62,116 nucleotides of DNA from Succinimonas amylolytica DSM 2873 (GTDB lineage Bacteria > Pseudomonadota > Gammaproteobacteria > Enterobacterales > Succinivibrionaceae): assembly GCF_000378405.1 (NCBI RefSeq), contig NZ_KB899636.1, positions 636,168-698,283 on the forward strand, read 5' to 3'. Made by a program: the position numbers and the translations under genes. Positions within the stretch are counted from its first letter, which is position 1, and each line of letters opens with the position of its first letter. Below, piece after piece: positions 39,479 to 49,436 of the stretch. Below the pieces are notes generated by a model. The model did not search any database. It worked only from the letters and a program-made list of their open reading frames with translations, and was not told the origin of the DNA.

Positions 39479-39607
39479 TTTTGAGGTGCTATATCCTGTT
39501 TGGACAGTAGCGAATTGATCATGGATATTCTAGATTTACTGTCTTGCGGTGTAAAGAAGAACGCATTGCAGATACCCTTCAGACAGAAGGATACCTTGCG
39601 AGAATAG
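39288..39607. repeat. Tandem duplication, copy A (functional yggS start, vestigial pilT start)
   Basis: Aligns with 39605-39925 at an offset of 315-322 bases. The best stretches are ATGGATATTCTAGATTTACT (39521 and 39841, identical), TTTGTTCTTTTA (39421 and 39743), GATATTTC and CCGGCAT (39315 and 39630). In copy A the yggS part is intact while the pilT part is broken after about 28 codons. Confidence 0.85.
39521..39607 (+). pseudogene. Vestigial pilT 5' end
   Basis: Encodes MDILDLLSCGVKKNALQIP.. and stops at TAG after 28 codons. The real PilT start at 39841 reads MDILDLLLYGVKYNASDLH. The first seven codons are nearly base-identical and similarity then fades. It could still be translated into a 28-residue peptide if the original promoter is active. 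Confidence 0.8.
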
Positions 39608-39925
39608 CTTAGTGAGTGAATGATGATTACCGGCATTATGAGGATGGTATTCAACAAAGCTGCCGGAGGTTTTGGCACTGATCACCTCCATATGGAGATA
39701 TTTCTTTTGAGGCGGGTTTAACGGATGTAGCAAAATTAAGAATTTGTTCTTTTACGTTTGAAAGATTTTCTTGTATCTTTAGCGGAGGCAACGGTACCGT
39801 TTTCTGGGTACTACCTTTTTTGGACGATAGAGAATTAACCATGGATATTCTAGATTTACTACTTTATGGTGTAAAGTACAACGCGTCGGACTTACACCTT
39901 TCGGCAGGTGTGCCGCCAATGATCC
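39605..39925. repeat. Tandem duplication, copy B (vestigial yggS start, functional pilT start)
   Basis: Second copy of the yggS-pilT divergent region. On the minus strand it still encodes a yggS-like stretch (PLPPLKIQENLSNVKEQILN, compare LLPMMTIQNNLLNIKEQIQN). This continues after a frameshift as ISAKTSG..EYHPHNAG, matching the YggS VSKTKPVSDILEAYHAG region. It is a decayed fragment, not a gene. Confidence 0.85.
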
Positions 39926-40932
39926 GCGTTGATGGTGATATGCGCAAGCTTAAGACAACCGACAAGCTGACCATGGAAGTCAGGGATATGGAGCCTTTGG
40001 ACAAAACCACGGTTCATAACCTTGTTTATGACATTATGAATGACCACCAGAGAAAAGAATTCGAAGAAACTCTGGAATGCGACTTCTCCTTTGAAGTACC
40101 GAATCTGGCGCGTTTCCGTGTTAATGTATTTAATCAGGATCGCGGCATGGCAGTGGTATTTCGTACCATTCCCTCCAAGGTTATTACTCTGGAACAGCTG
40201 AACTGTCCGAAGGTTTTTGAAAAGATTGCCTCTGCTCCCCGCGGATTGGTGCTGGTTACCGGACCTACCGGTTCAGGAAAATCCACCACTTTGGCAGCAA
40301 TGGTGGATTATGTTAATTCCACCCGCCATGATCACATTATTACTATTGAAGATCCTATTGAGTTTGTGCATCACAATAAGCTCTGTATGGTAAATCAGCG
40401 TGAAGTACACCGCGATACCATGTCCTTTTCTAATGCACTGCGTTCTGCTCTCCGTGAAGACCCGGACATCATTCTGGTAGGCGAGCTTCGAGACCTGGAG
40501 ACTGTGCGTCTTGCTCTTACAGCTGCGGAAACCGGCCACTTGGTGTTTGGCACTCTGCATACAAGTTCTGCAGCCAAGACAATCGACCGTATTATTGACG
40601 TGTTCCCGGGAGCTGAAAAGGGGATGGTACGTTCCATGCTTTCAGAATCCCTGAATGCGGTAATTTCCCAGACTCTGCTTAAGAAAAATGGCGGCGGCCG
40701 GGTGGCAGCGCACGAAATCATGATCGGCATACCGGCTATCAGAAACCTCATTCGTGAAGACAAAGTTGCTCAGATGTATTCCATCATTCAGACTGGAGCA
40801 AGCCACGGAATGAGTACTCTCGACAGTGCTCTTAGCAAGCTGGTGGCCCGTGGTGTCATTAGTATTGCCGAAGCTCGTAGCAAGGCACACGACCCTAACG
40901 CTATTGTTGCCAGTTCCATGGGCGGTTTTTAA
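39841..40932 (+). CDS. pilT: Type IV pilus retraction ATPase PilT
   Basis: Hexameric cytoplasmic motor that depolymerises type IV pili for twitching. The ATG at 39841 (MDILDLLLYGVKYNASDLHL) gives 363 residues; a TTG at 39820 is rejected. N-terminal PAS-like domain, then Walker A GPTGSGKST (about 142), Asp box TIEDPIEFVH, Walker B DIILVGELRD and His box ETGHLVFGTLHTSSA. The AIRNLIRE motif is conserved near the C-terminus. Followed 12 bases later by pilU. Divergent from yggS, as in Pseudomonas and relatives. Confidence 0.96.
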   Translation: MDILDLLLYGVKYNASDLHLSAGVPPMIRVDGDMRKLKTTDKLTMEVRDMEPLDKTTVHNLVYDIMNDHQRKEFEETLECDFSFEVPNLARFRVNVFNQDRGMAVVFRTIPSKVITLEQLNCPKVFEKIASAPRGLVLVTGPTGSGKSTTLAAMVDYVNSTRHDHIITIEDPIEFVHHNKLCMVNQREVHRDTMSFSNALRSALREDPDIILVGELRDLETVRLALTAAETGHLVFGTLHTSSAAKTIDRIIDVFPGAEKGMVRSMLSESLNAVISQTLLKKNGGGRVAAHEIMIGIPAIRNLIREDKVAQMYSIIQTGASHGMSTLDSALSKLVARGVISIAEARSKAHDPNAIVASSMGGF

Positions 40933-40944
40933 GGGAGTCTCAGG

Positions 40945-42066
40945 ATGTATCAGGAACCGTTGAAGATTGATCGCTATCTTCGTTTTATGAATGACAATCA
41001 CGCTTCAGACCTTTTTCTCACTGTGGGCCTTGAGGCTGCTGTAAAACTGGACGGACATCTGACACCTATTGAGCAGGGCAAGCTGACTCAGGATCAGGTA
41101 GAGGACTTTGTCAGGGAAACCATGGTTGATCGTCCGGATCTTCTTAAGGAGTTCAATGATCAGCGCGAGGCTAACTTTGCTATTCAGCGTCCGGATTTGG
41201 GGCGTTACCGTGTGAGCTGTTTCTGGCAGCTTTCTAGCCCGGGAGTGGTATTCCGCCGCATTGTGGATAAGATTCCCACTACTGAGGAACTGCACCTTCC
41301 CCCCACATTCACCAAGTGGGTTATGGAAGACCGCGGTCTTCTGCTGTTCGTAGGTGCTACCGGTGCCGGTAAGTCCACAACGCAGGCAGCAATGATCGGT
41401 TATCGCAACATGAATTCCGATGGTCATATTCTCACTATTGAAGACCCTATCGAATACGTGCATCACCACAAGAGGTCATTGATTACTCAGCGAGAGGTAG
41501 GTACGGACACAGTCAGCTTTGATGCAGCTTTGAAGTCTGCGTTGCGTCAGGCTCCGGATGTAATTCTTATCGGCGAAATACGTTCTCGTGAAACCATGGA
41601 GTTCGCACTGTCGTTTGCAGAAACCGGCCACTTGGTACTGGCAACCCTTCATGCCAACAATGCAAACCAGGCTATTGACCGTATTCTTCACCTGGTGCCG
41701 GAAAGTGCTCAGAGACAGATGCTGTTCGATCTCTCAGTAAACATGAGGGCCATTATTGCGCAGCAGCTAATCGAAACCACCACCGGCGGACGTCGGGCGG
41801 CCTTTGATATTCTGGTGAATACTCCTACTGTGGCCGACTGTCTCCAAAAGAACGAGCTCTTCAAGCTGAAGGAAATTATGCAGAAATCTCCGGAAGCAGG
41901 CATGATTACTTTCGATCAGAGTCTGTACAATCTTTATCAGCAGGGTATTATCAGCTACAGCGATGCTCTCCATTATGCCGACTCCGAGAATGAGGTACGT
42001 CTCATGATCAAGCTGGCTGGAGGTGTTAAAGAATCTGATGTTATGTCTAATGTGGTGTTCGAATAG
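40945..42066 (+). CDS. pilU: PilT paralogue PilU
   Basis: Accessory retraction ATPase that supports PilT-dependent pilus withdrawal under load; 373 residues. Walker A GATGAGKSTT, Asp box TIEDPIEYVH, Walker B VILIGEIRS and His box ETGHLVLATLHANNA. The retraction motif reads PTVADCLQK instead of the PilT AIRNLIRE, typical of PilU. The C-terminus continues past the ATPase domain as in that family. In an operon with pilT, ended by a terminator at 42139-42173. Confidence 0.93.
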   Translation: MYQEPLKIDRYLRFMNDNHASDLFLTVGLEAAVKLDGHLTPIEQGKLTQDQVEDFVRETMVDRPDLLKEFNDQREANFAIQRPDLGRYRVSCFWQLSSPGVVFRRIVDKIPTTEELHLPPTFTKWVMEDRGLLLFVGATGAGKSTTQAAMIGYRNMNSDGHILTIEDPIEYVHHHKRSLITQREVGTDTVSFDAALKSALRQAPDVILIGEIRSRETMEFALSFAETGHLVLATLHANNANQAIDRILHLVPESAQRQMLFDLSVNMRAIIAQQLIETTTGGRRAAFDILVNTPTVADCLQKNELFKLKEIMQKSPEAGMITFDQSLYNLYQQGIISYSDALHYADSENEVRLMIKLAGGVKESDVMSNVVFE

Positions 42067-42138
42067 CAGGTGTTGGGAAATACGTTCTGAAGAGTGTATT
42101 CTGTATTAGTATGCTCTGACGCTGCAGGAGAAATCAGG

Positions 42139-42173
42139 GAAAGGGGAGGATTACGGTCTTTCCCCTTTTTTTG
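42139..42173 (+). terminator. Terminator after pilU
   Basis: AAAGGGGA and TTTCCCCTTT arms with a short loop, followed by TTTTTTT. Confidence 0.75.
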
Positions 42174-42196
42174 TTTTGGAAGGAGAGGGGGTATTT

Positions 42197-43216
42197 ATGG
42201 AACACCGGTTATTTCGGGGGGACGCCGGTAATTTTTCCGGGGCGGTATATTTGTTCGCTATTATTGCCGGACTTGCCGGACTGTTTTTTCTTTCCTTAGT
42301 GCTGGGGGCCTCGGGTTTTTTGCTGCCGTGGGATCTATCTGCAACGCAAAAGACGCTTTTCTGGGAGATTAGACTGCCCCGAACCCTGGCGGCATTACTC
42401 GCCGGGGGTATTTTAGCGGTTTCAGGAGCCTCGTATCAGGGAGTGTTTCAGAATCCTTTGGTATCTCCGGATCTTCTGGGCGCTTCGGCCGGTTCGGTTA
42501 TTGGTATTATGCTGGGACTCATATGCGGAGCTGGATTCTGGTTGATTCCTCTGATCTCTTTCAGTGCCGGAATGTTGGCTATGCTGCTGGTAATTTCGCT
42601 GGCGTTTCTGATAACCAGAAGCGGTGGGTTTTCGGCAGTGCTTTTGATTCTGGTAGGGGTGGTGCTTTCTGCGCTGTTCTCGGCGGTGCTTAATTTCTTA
42701 AGATACTTCCTTCCTGACGAGAGTTCGATGTTTGGAGCTTCCTACTATATGATGGGAGCTCTTAATGGGGTTAGTATGCAGGATATGCTGATTCTTACGG
42801 TGTTCGGCCTTGTTCCGGTGCTGGGGTTGTGCGTCCTTTCACGTTCTCTGGATGTGCTGACTCTTCCTCATGAGGTTCTCGAGACACAGGGGGTGCGGGT
42901 AAAAGCTCTTATTTTTATAATTCTTTTTCTGGCTACCATGGCCTCGTCTGCTACCGTTGCTGTAGGTGGCATTATTGCTTGGGTATCTCTTATTGTTCCA
43001 GGCATTTTGCGTTTTTCCTTTGGAAGAAACCACGTTTTTCTTTTGCCATGTGCGTTTTTTACTGGTGCAGCTTTTCTGCTACTATGCGATCTTCTGTCCC
43101 GGACTCTTATTTCCCACGAAATTCCTATTGGAATTATGACCAGCATTGTTGGAGTGCCATTTTTTCTGGGGCTTCTCTATCTCACTAGGAGGAAGTATGT
43201 CCAGACTGGAGTTTAG
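42197..43216 (+). CDS. FecCD/BtuC family ABC transporter permease
   Basis: Inner-membrane permease for iron-siderophore, haem or cobalamin uptake. The ATG at 42197 gives 339 residues; upstream AAGGAGAGGGGG is the ribosome-binding site. About ten membrane segments. Family motifs are RLPRTLAALLAGGILAVSGA and QNPLVSPDLLGASAGSV. Also present are GGIIAWVSLIVPGILRF and the C-terminal GIMTSIVGVPFFLGLL. Overlaps the ATPase gene by 20 bases. No substrate-binding protein or TonB receptor gene is nearby, so the ligand cannot be assigned. Confidence 0.92.
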   Translation: MEHRLFRGDAGNFSGAVYLFAIIAGLAGLFFLSLVLGASGFLLPWDLSATQKTLFWEIRLPRTLAALLAGGILAVSGASYQGVFQNPLVSPDLLGASAGSVIGIMLGLICGAGFWLIPLISFSAGMLAMLLVISLAFLITRSGGFSAVLLILVGVVLSALFSAVLNFLRYFLPDESSMFGASYYMMGALNGVSMQDMLILTVFGLVPVLGLCVLSRSLDVLTLPHEVLETQGVRVKALIFIILFLATMASSATVAVGGIIAWVSLIVPGILRFSFGRNHVFLLPCAFFTGAAFLLLCDLLSRTLISHEIPIGIMTSIVGVPFFLGLLYLTRRKYVQTGV

Positions 43217-44195
43217 CGATCTTGAGCTTGCTAACGGAGCAAAAGTAGATGGCAGTGTTTCCTCGGGAGAATTTCTGGTTATTCTGGGACGGAACGGCAC
43301 CGGAAAATCACTGCTTCTGAAAACGATAATGGGGCTTATTCCCCGAAAATCCGGAACGATTCTTCTTGATGGTGTACCGGTTATTGAAGCTACTGCCGCA
43401 AGAAGGAGGTTCGGAAAGGGCGGTGTGTTTGCCTATGTTCCCCAGCGTTTTAACGCTGGTTTTCCGCTTACAGTGCGTGAAACAGTGGCTTTAGGGCGGG
43501 CTCGGGGGATGTTCGGATTTCCGGGAACAGGTACCGGGGATTCCGGGGGAAGAAACAGTATCAGTAAAGACGTCGAGGCTATTCTTCAGAAACTGGGGAT
43601 TCTGCATCTTAGAAACTCTTACACTGATAAAATATCAGGTGGGGAATTAGCTCTGGTGTCTTTGGCCAGAGCTCTTATGCAGGATGGCGTTTTTTTGGTT
43701 CTTGATGAGCCAGAGGCTAATCTGGATGTTAGTAAAAAGGCCGAGTTTTATCAGCTTATCCGGGGAATACTCAAATGCCATGAGTTTTTTATAGCGGAGA
43801 GAAGTTCTCAGAAACAGAGAAAACATAGCTGCGAGCAAGTTAATAACAATCGTGAACAGCTTGTGGATATTTTTGAAAAAACTGTTAATAAATCTATTGA
43901 TAATTCTGTTGATAATAATTCCAGGAAATCTGTAGAACGGTTTGTAGACAGCGAGGCCGGCGTTTCTCCGGGGATCCTGTTTGTAACTCATGATCCGCTG
44001 TTTGCTCTTAATCTTAAAGGATGTTCCGGGCATATCGGAGCATTTTTAAGGAACGGAGAATTCCGGGAGTTTTCGGCTGAGGAACTTACTTCCAGGGTTC
44101 TGGAGGATATTTATGCTACCCCGGCGGAGATCAGAGAAAGTCTTTCCGGTATACGATACCCTGTTTTCAGCGATCTGTTAGGAAGTTTTTCGTGA
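43197..44195 (+). CDS. ABC transporter ATPase (FecE/BtuD-like) with an internal insertion
   Basis: ATPase partner of the preceding permease; 332 residues from the ATG at 43197. Walker A GRNGTGKS, Q-loop YVPQRFN, signature KISGGELAL, Walker B FLVLDEP and D-loop ANLD. H-loop histidine in FVTHDP. Between the D-loop helix and the H-loop strand there is an extra, polar, Asn/Ser/Lys-rich stretch of about 60 residues (about 195-257; NREQLVDIFEKTVNKSIDNS region). The DNA there is A/T-rich compared with the rest. The frame is maintained, so the protein may still fold. Confidence 0.88.
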   Translation: MSRLEFSDLELANGAKVDGSVSSGEFLVILGRNGTGKSLLLKTIMGLIPRKSGTILLDGVPVIEATAARRRFGKGGVFAYVPQRFNAGFPLTVRETVALGRARGMFGFPGTGTGDSGGRNSISKDVEAILQKLGILHLRNSYTDKISGGELALVSLARALMQDGVFLVLDEPEANLDVSKKAEFYQLIRGILKCHEFFIAERSSQKQRKHSCEQVNNNREQLVDIFEKTVNKSIDNSVDNNSRKSVERFVDSEAGVSPGILFVTHDPLFALNLKGCSGHIGAFLRNGEFREFSAEELTSRVLEDIYATPAEIRESLSGIRYPVFSDLLGSFS

Positions 44196-44623
44196 GTTTT
44201 CATGCAGTTCTTAAGTTTGTTTTATGTCATAATAACGAATTGTTCTGAACACTGGAAATTCTGAATTATTTAAATTATTATCAAATGCGAATATAAAAAT
44301 ATTCGAATGTGCTCAATATTTATTTTTAAGTCAGAATTTTAGTCAGAAGCCGCAAAATATGACTTCGTTCCGGATGAACTCAATTGTGACAAGAAGCATC
44401 CAGAGTATTTCATCTAGAGAATATGCGATTGTGAACAATACAGACGTGAAGCCTGTTTAAAATCATGTTTAAATGGTATTTTTTGATACCGGCGGAATTA
44501 TTTTTTAAAGACTGCATTAATCTATCCCTTTGTGAAACGATTACCATTATTGCATCGTGGCAGTAAGTTAAAATGAAAGTACTTTCATGTGTTTTGAGCA
44601 GGTCGTAGACAGGGAGGATTGTT
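44196..44623. other. A/T-rich intergenic region before the chemoreceptor gene
   Basis: No coding potential on either strand. The only clear structure is a perfect 16-base palindrome ATGAAAGTACTTTCAT at 44573-44588, about 36 bases before the chemoreceptor start. No confident sigma-28 or sigma-70 promoter was identified. Confidence 0.5.
44573..44588. promoter_or_regulatory. Perfect palindrome upstream of the chemoreceptor gene
   Basis: ATGAAAGT-ACTTTCAT, two exactly complementary 8-base halves with no spacer, positioned where a repressor could block initiation. Regulator unknown. Confidence 0.4.
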
Positions 44624-46543
44624 GTGTTTGGGCTCAGATCTTTGAAATTCAAAATATTCATAGGGGTTGTAGTCCCGTTTATACTGCTTCTGGTCACTAT
44701 ATGTATCTACTTAAATATCAAGGATCGCAAAGTTAACGAACAAAACTTCGAAATTGGTTCTGCCATGTTTGCCTCTCTGGTTAATGACAGTGTCAATATC
44801 ATTGACTCCTGGCTTCACGATCGTATGAGAGTAGTGGATACCCTGGCTCAGGAAAAGTTGGAATTTCTTAAAAACAGGGACAATCTGATAATGATTGGCA
44901 CAGCGCTTAACTTCGGTGGTGTTTATTATGGTACCGAGGCTGAGGGCGATATGTATTCCACCAAGAAAACTCTGGAGCAGTACCGCAAATCAAATTATGA
45001 TCCCCGGAAGAGGCCCTGGTATCAGCTAGGATACAAAAAGAGCACCGTTAATATCAGTCAGCCCTACAAGGACTTTACTTTTAACGAAAATGTAATCGGC
45101 ATGGCCCGAATGGCAGAGGGCGGCGTGGTAGCTGCTGATGTGAAAATATCCGAGCTCAGGGAATCTCTTTCCAAAATTTCCATTCCTAGGGACGGCTTTA
45201 CCATACTTTATACAGACAATCACAAGGTGATCATTTCCGACAAAAGCGAAGTATTTATGGAGGATGTCAGTAAATACAATGCGGTATTCACTGATGAAAC
45301 ACTGAAGGCCAGTGAGAACACTGGCGGAAATCTGGCCAGCCTTACTATCGACGGCGTCCCCTATTTTATGATGGTTCGTAAGATTAACAATGCACCTTGG
45401 TATTTTTGCTTTGTTGTTCCGGCAAGTCAGGTTGCTGTAAACTCCTCAAATTACCAGATAATTCTTATTATTTCCCTGATAGTTCTTGCGATTTCGGCTT
45501 TAGTGCTCCACAAGTATCTTTCTGTGCAGGTAATCCAGCCCATAAACTTCATTTCCGGATTTCTGGCCCGGATGGCTGACGGCTCCGGAGATCTGTCCCG
45601 CCGTATAGGGGTGCGTACCCGCGATGAGATCGGAAACCTGGAACAGGGCTTTAACACTTTCCTGGACGCGCAGTCCTCACTTATTGATACCTTCAAGAAT
45701 TCAGCTGCTACCCTCACTGACGTATCGAAGGACGTATTCAATCAAAGTATAGATCTTAAGGAAAAATCCCGTAGCCAGATGGATCTCCTCCAGCACGGTA
45801 ACGGGCTTATCGCCAGAGTTATGGAGCAGACAACCAGTGTGGCGTCAGAAATGGTAGATACTTCCGAGAAGATCAGCCACACTACGGATAGCTGCGCTGA
45901 TCTTCAGGGGTTGATTCAGGATGTGGCAGACTCCATTAATGACCTTAACGCCGAACTTGAAAACACAAAGGAGGCACTTAATAATCTGCAGGAAAATACT
46001 GAAGCTATTGTCAGCCTCAACAACAGCATTAGCGAAATTTCCAGCAACACGAATCTCCTGGCTCTCAATGCAGCCATTGAAGCGGCCCGAGCCGGGGAAC
46101 ACGGCCGCGGCTTTGCCGTGGTGGCAGATGAAGTACGCAACCTGTCCGGTAGCACTCAGAAGGCTACGGTGGATATCAAGAACACTATCGACAAGCTGCT
46201 TCTGGCCAACAATAATGCCATTAACCTCATGGAGGATAGCATCAACACCTGTCTTACAGCGGTAAACAAGACCCATAAGGCTTCCGAACACTTCACTCTC
46301 ATTAATTCATCCTTCAAGGAAATCAATGATCTTACCCAGAAGATTGTACGGATATCCGAAAATCAGAACCGCATCATCAGTGAGGTTTCCAGCAATATCT
46401 GCGATGCCGGAACATCTGCCGAGGCCATTCTGGATGATGCCAATCAGTATGCAGAAACTGCCAATAATCTGCAATTGCAGTTTGATGAGCTAAACAGTAC
46501 TCTGGAAGGATATACCACGAAATCCCCCAATAACAGATTCTAG
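44624..46543 (+). CDS. Methyl-accepting chemotaxis protein
   Basis: Transmembrane chemoreceptor of 639 residues, starting at GTG 44624 after AGGGAGGA. First membrane segment about 8-30 ([19 protein letters not shown]). Periplasmic dCache-like sensor to about 280 (RKRPWYQLG and [17 protein letters not shown] are typical). Second membrane segment about 283-303, then a HAMP domain with SGDLSRRI. The signalling tip reads [17 protein letters not shown] and [11 protein letters not shown]. It lacks a C-terminal CheR-binding pentapeptide. Ligand unknown. Flanked by its own terminator and probably monocistronic. Confidence 0.93.
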   Translation: MFGLRSLKFKIFIGVVVPFILLLVTICIYLNIKDRKVNEQNFEIGSAMFASLVNDSVNIIDSWLHDRMRVVDTLAQEKLEFLKNRDNLIMIGTALNFGGVYYGTEAEGDMYSTKKTLEQYRKSNYDPRKRPWYQLGYKKSTVNISQPYKDFTFNENVIGMARMAEGGVVAADVKISELRESLSKISIPRDGFTILYTDNHKVIISDKSEVFMEDVSKYNAVFTDETLKASENTGGNLASLTIDGVPYFMMVRKINNAPWYFCFVVPASQVAVNSSNYQIILIISLIVLAISALVLHKYLSVQVIQPINFISGFLARMADGSGDLSRRIGVRTRDEIGNLEQGFNTFLDAQSSLIDTFKNSAATLTDVSKDVFNQSIDLKEKSRSQMDLLQHGNGLIARVMEQTTSVASEMVDTSEKISHTTDSCADLQGLIQDVADSINDLNAELENTKEALNNLQENTEAIVSLNNSISEISSNTNLLALNAAIEAARAGEHGRGFAVVADEVRNLSGSTQKATVDIKNTIDKLLLANNNAINLMEDSINTCLTAVNKTHKASEHFTLINSSFKEINDLTQKIVRISENQNRIISEVSSNICDAGTSAEAILDDANQYAETANNLQLQFDELNSTLEGYTTKSPNNRF

Positions 46544-46564
46544 TCCGGCTTCCGGTTTATGATG

Positions 46565-46589
46565 AAACGGGGTTTGAGCCCCGTTTTTT
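46565..46589 (+). terminator. Terminator after the chemoreceptor gene
   Basis: AACGGGG-TTTGAG-CCCCGTT hairpin followed by TTTTT. Confidence 0.82.
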
Positions 46590-46885
46590 ATTGAGCCTCT
46601 GTATCTTCCCTTTATATCCCCTTTATATCCCGTTGTCCGCAGAGGAATTTACATGTTATTCATAGGATGTTCACAGCTTGTAAGCAATTTGTACCCAAAC
46701 TTATACACAGTGCATTTAGATTTCCCAGTTTTGGAGAGATGTATTCAGGAGTTTTCGGCAATCGCTTGAGAACGTAGAGGATTTGCGGGAGAAATGAATA
46801 AGGTTATATTCCTTGGTGCCGCAATTGAAAAACAGTTTTGTTAATATTGCATTTACAGAATTCATAGCTGATTTTTCTGCGGAAC
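46590..46885. other. Gene-free region between convergent units
   Basis: No convincing gene. It contains the direct repeat CCTTTATATCCC (about 46610-46635) and a single DnaA-box-like TTATACACA at 46701-46709. A short open frame overlapping the end of nadB from 46813 is not supported. Confidence 0.4.
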
Positions 46886-46922
46886 AAAAAACGATGTTTC
46901 CAGAATCTGGAGAACATCGTTT
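46886..46922 (-). terminator. Terminator of nadB
   Basis: On the minus strand a stem of about 16 pairs (AAACGATGTTCTCCAGA with TCTGGAAACATCGTTT, one bulge) is followed by TTTTTTG. It lies 33 bases beyond the nadB stop. Confidence 0.85.
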
Positions 46923-46954
46923 GAATGCAACATTACCGTTTTATGGCGGCTGGT

Positions 46955-48595
46955 TTACATATTCTCAAAAGGATTTAGAATCGTGGGCCTGCTGTCCTTT
47001 GGAGGCTCCGGGTGATCAACATTGTAGTGCAGTCCCACGGAGTTTTTGCGCTTCATGGACGAACGGACGATGAGATCTGCAACCTGAAGCAGGTTTCTAA
47101 GCTCCAGAAGATTGCTGGTTACCCTGAAGTTTGAATAGAATTCATGAACCTCGCTTTGGAGAAGCTTTATTCTGTGGAGAGCTCTTTCCAGTCTCTTGTC
47201 GGTGCGAACAATGCCTACGTAGTCCCACATCATAAGCCGGAGTTCGTGCCAGTTGTGCTGGATTACCACTTCTTCGTCGGCATCAGTGACCTGGCTGTCG
47301 TCCCAGTCCGGAACCTCCGGAGGCTCAATAGCGATGGGAAGTCGGGCTAGAATGTCCTCTGCAGCAGCTCTACCGTAGACCACGCATTCCAGAAGAGAAT
47401 TGGATGCCAGCCGGTTGGCTCCGTGAAGTCCGGTGTACGAAACTTCTCCTACAGCATAGAGACATTCGATATCGGTTCGGCCGCGTCGGTCAACCATGAC
47501 ACCTCCGCATGTGAAGTGTGCGGCAGGCACAATAGGAATTGGCTCCTTTGTCATGTCGATTCCGGCCTTGAGACAACGTTCGTAAATGGTGGGGAAATGT
47601 TTGGTGATGAATTCGGCAGGTTTGTGGCTGATGTCCAGAAACATGCAGTCCGCGCCCAGTTTCTTCATTTCGTGATCGATAGCTCTGGCTACGATATCAC
47701 GAGGAGCCAGCTCGCCTCTTTCATCATAATCTGGCATGAAGCGTGTGCCGTCAGGTCTTTTTAACAAGGCGCCTTCGCCCCTGAGAGCCTCGGTCAAAAG
47801 GAAATTCCGGTCATTGGGATTGTAGAGAGTGGTAGGATGGAACTGGTTGAATTCCATATTGGCTACACGGCAGCCGGCACGCCACGCAATGGCTATACCA
47901 TCTCCTGATGATACTTCGGGGTTGCAGGTGTACTGGTAAACTTTGGAAGCACCACCGGTGCAGAGTGCTACGAATTTGGCCAGAATTGTTTCCACCTGGT
48001 TGGTCTTGATGTTAAAAACATAGGCTCCCAGCACCCGGTTTCCGGCAAGTCCCAGCTTTTTGGTGGTAATGAGATCAATGGCGTTGTAGTGATCCAGCAG
48101 AACGATATTAGGATCCTGAGCAGCCTGATTGATCAGCGTGTCCTGAATGGTATGTCCGGTATGATCCTGGGCATGAAAAATCCGGCGATGGGAGTGTCCT
48201 CCTTCACGATGCAGGTGATAGGGGGACTGTTCGTCGGTTTTGGGTTCCTCTTTTTCATCAAATGGAACCCCTTCCTTGATGAGCCATTCAATACTGTCAT
48301 GAGCGTTTTTGAGGGTGAATTCCACAGCACTGCGATCGCAGATTCCGCCGCCGGCGATCATGGTATCCTCAATATGCTCTTCCACCGAATCATGATCATC
48401 GCAGGTGTTGTACACTCCTGCTATACCACCCTGGGCGTAGTTTGTAGAACCGGCACTAGTACCGGATTTTGAGAGAACTGTAACGTTTGACCTTTTGGCA
48501 AGACACAATGCCAGGGAAAGACCGGCTGCTCCGCTGCCGATAATCAGAACGTCAGTGTGGTGAACCACATGTCTGTTTGCAGAATTTTCATCCAT
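46955..48595 (-). CDS. nadB: L-aspartate oxidase
   Basis: FAD enzyme oxidising aspartate to iminoaspartate, the first step of de novo NAD synthesis; it can use fumarate under anaerobic conditions. The protein has 546 residues. FAD-binding [20 protein letters not shown] at the N-terminus, then [34 protein letters not shown] and [11 protein letters not shown]. The active-site segment is [13 protein letters not shown]. In E. coli nadB is directly divergent from rpoE; here ribA and a membrane protein lie between. nadA is not in the window. Confidence 0.96.
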   Translation of the reverse strand: MDENSANRHVVHHTDVLIIGSGAAGLSLALCLAKRSNVTVLSKSGTSAGSTNYAQGGIAGVYNTCDDHDSVEEHIEDTMIAGGGICDRSAVEFTLKNAHDSIEWLIKEGVPFDEKEEPKTDEQSPYHLHREGGHSHRRIFHAQDHTGHTIQDTLINQAAQDPNIVLLDHYNAIDLITTKKLGLAGNRVLGAYVFNIKTNQVETILAKFVALCTGGASKVYQYTCNPEVSSGDGIAIAWRAGCRVANMEFNQFHPTTLYNPNDRNFLLTEALRGEGALLKRPDGTRFMPDYDERGELAPRDIVARAIDHEMKKLGADCMFLDISHKPAEFITKHFPTIYERCLKAGIDMTKEPIPIVPAAHFTCGGVMVDRRGRTDIECLYAVGEVSYTGLHGANRLASNSLLECVVYGRAAAEDILARLPIAIEPPEVPDWDDSQVTDADEEVVIQHNWHELRLMMWDYVGIVRTDKRLERALHRIKLLQSEVHEFYSNFRVTSNLLELRNLLQVADLIVRSSMKRKNSVGLHYNVDHPEPPKDSRPTILNPFENM

Positions 48596-48791
48596 GATAA
48601 ATAGTCCCGGTTGTTATGATGGTGATATTTTACAACGCTGAAATGCAGTTTGCGTGACTTTTGCCACCGGATGGAGGGATTTCATAGAACAAGCACCGGA
48701 GTAAAAAAGAAGAAAGGGGAGACGAATTTTGAGAACCAGAATTGTAAAGTACTGCTGACAACAAACTTCCCCGGATCTTCCGGGGCTGTTG

Positions 48792-49436
48792 TTAGTCCGG
48801 CTGGTGGCCTAAAAGGTGTCCCATGCGGATTTCCTTGGTGTTGAGGTAATCGTTGTTATATTTGTTTCTGCCCACTTCAAGAGGTACTCTTTCCACCACA
48901 TTGATGTGGTATTTCTGCATTTCCTCAACCTTTGTGGGATTGTTGGTCAGGAGCTTCACTTCCTTTACTCCTAATCTCTCAAACATGTCGGCGCAGATTT
49001 CATAGCGTCTTGCATCCGGCGGGAATCCCAGTCTGACGTTGGCATCCACGGTATCAAGCCCTTTGTCCTCTAGGTGGTAGGCCCGGATTTTGTTGAACAG
49101 TCCGATGCCGCGGCCTTCTTGTCTAACATAGAGAATGACGCCTCTTTTTTCAGCTGCGATTTTCTGCATAGCAGCCTTAAGCTGAAAGCCGCAGTCGCAT
49201 TTGAGACTGAATAGTGTATCCCCTGTGAGGCATTCCGAGTGTATTCTGGCCAGCACGGGTTCAGATGAGGCGAGATCTCCCATGAAGATAGCGGCATGCT
49301 CTTTAAGCTGAGAATCCCGGAAGGCTTTGATGGTGAAAATGCCGTAGGGGGTGGGAAGCTGTGCAGCTTCGGTTTCTTCGATGATGACGGTATTATCGGT
49401 GTTCAAGCCGGACATTGTCTGTAATTCTGAATCCAT
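48792..49436 (-). CDS. ribA: GTP cyclohydrolase II
   Basis: First committed step of riboflavin synthesis, opening GTP to a diaminopyrimidine. The protein has 214 residues, or about 207 if it starts at the internal MSGLNTD. The zinc site is [18 protein letters not shown] and the catalytic loop is [26 protein letters not shown] follows, as in the family. Stand-alone RibA, not fused to RibB. The neighbouring nadB also makes a flavin-dependent enzyme, but co-regulation is not evident. Confidence 0.94.
   Translation of the reverse strand: MDSELQTMSGLNTDNTVIIEETEAAQLPTPYGIFTIKAFRDSQLKEHAAIFMGDLASSEPVLARIHSECLTGDTLFSLKCDCGFQLKAAMQKIAAEKRGVILYVRQEGRGIGLFNKIRAYHLEDKGLDTVDANVRLGFPPDARRYEICADMFERLGVKEVKLLTNNPTKVEEMQKYHINVVERVPLEVGRNKYNNDYLNTKEIRMGHLLGHQPD

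Noticed and set aside
39651-39842. Small minus-strand gene of 63 codons before pilT
   Set aside because: It is the decayed second copy of the yggS 5' end with a frameshift, better described as part of a tandem duplication.
39838-42066. pilT and pilU as type II secretion or conjugation ATPases
   Set aside because: Small size, PilT-type boxes (AIRNLIRE in PilT) and linkage to yggS-proC are specific to pilus retraction motors; GspE/PilB-type proteins are longer and have a zinc-binding tetracysteine.
46701-46709. DnaA-box-like TTATACACA
   Set aside because: A single box without clustered boxes, A/T-rich unwinding element or origin-linked genes is expected by chance and is not an origin.
46813-47073. 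Plus-strand open frame of 86 codons after the chemoreceptor
   Set aside because: It crosses the nadB terminator hairpin and the nadB 3' end and has no family features.
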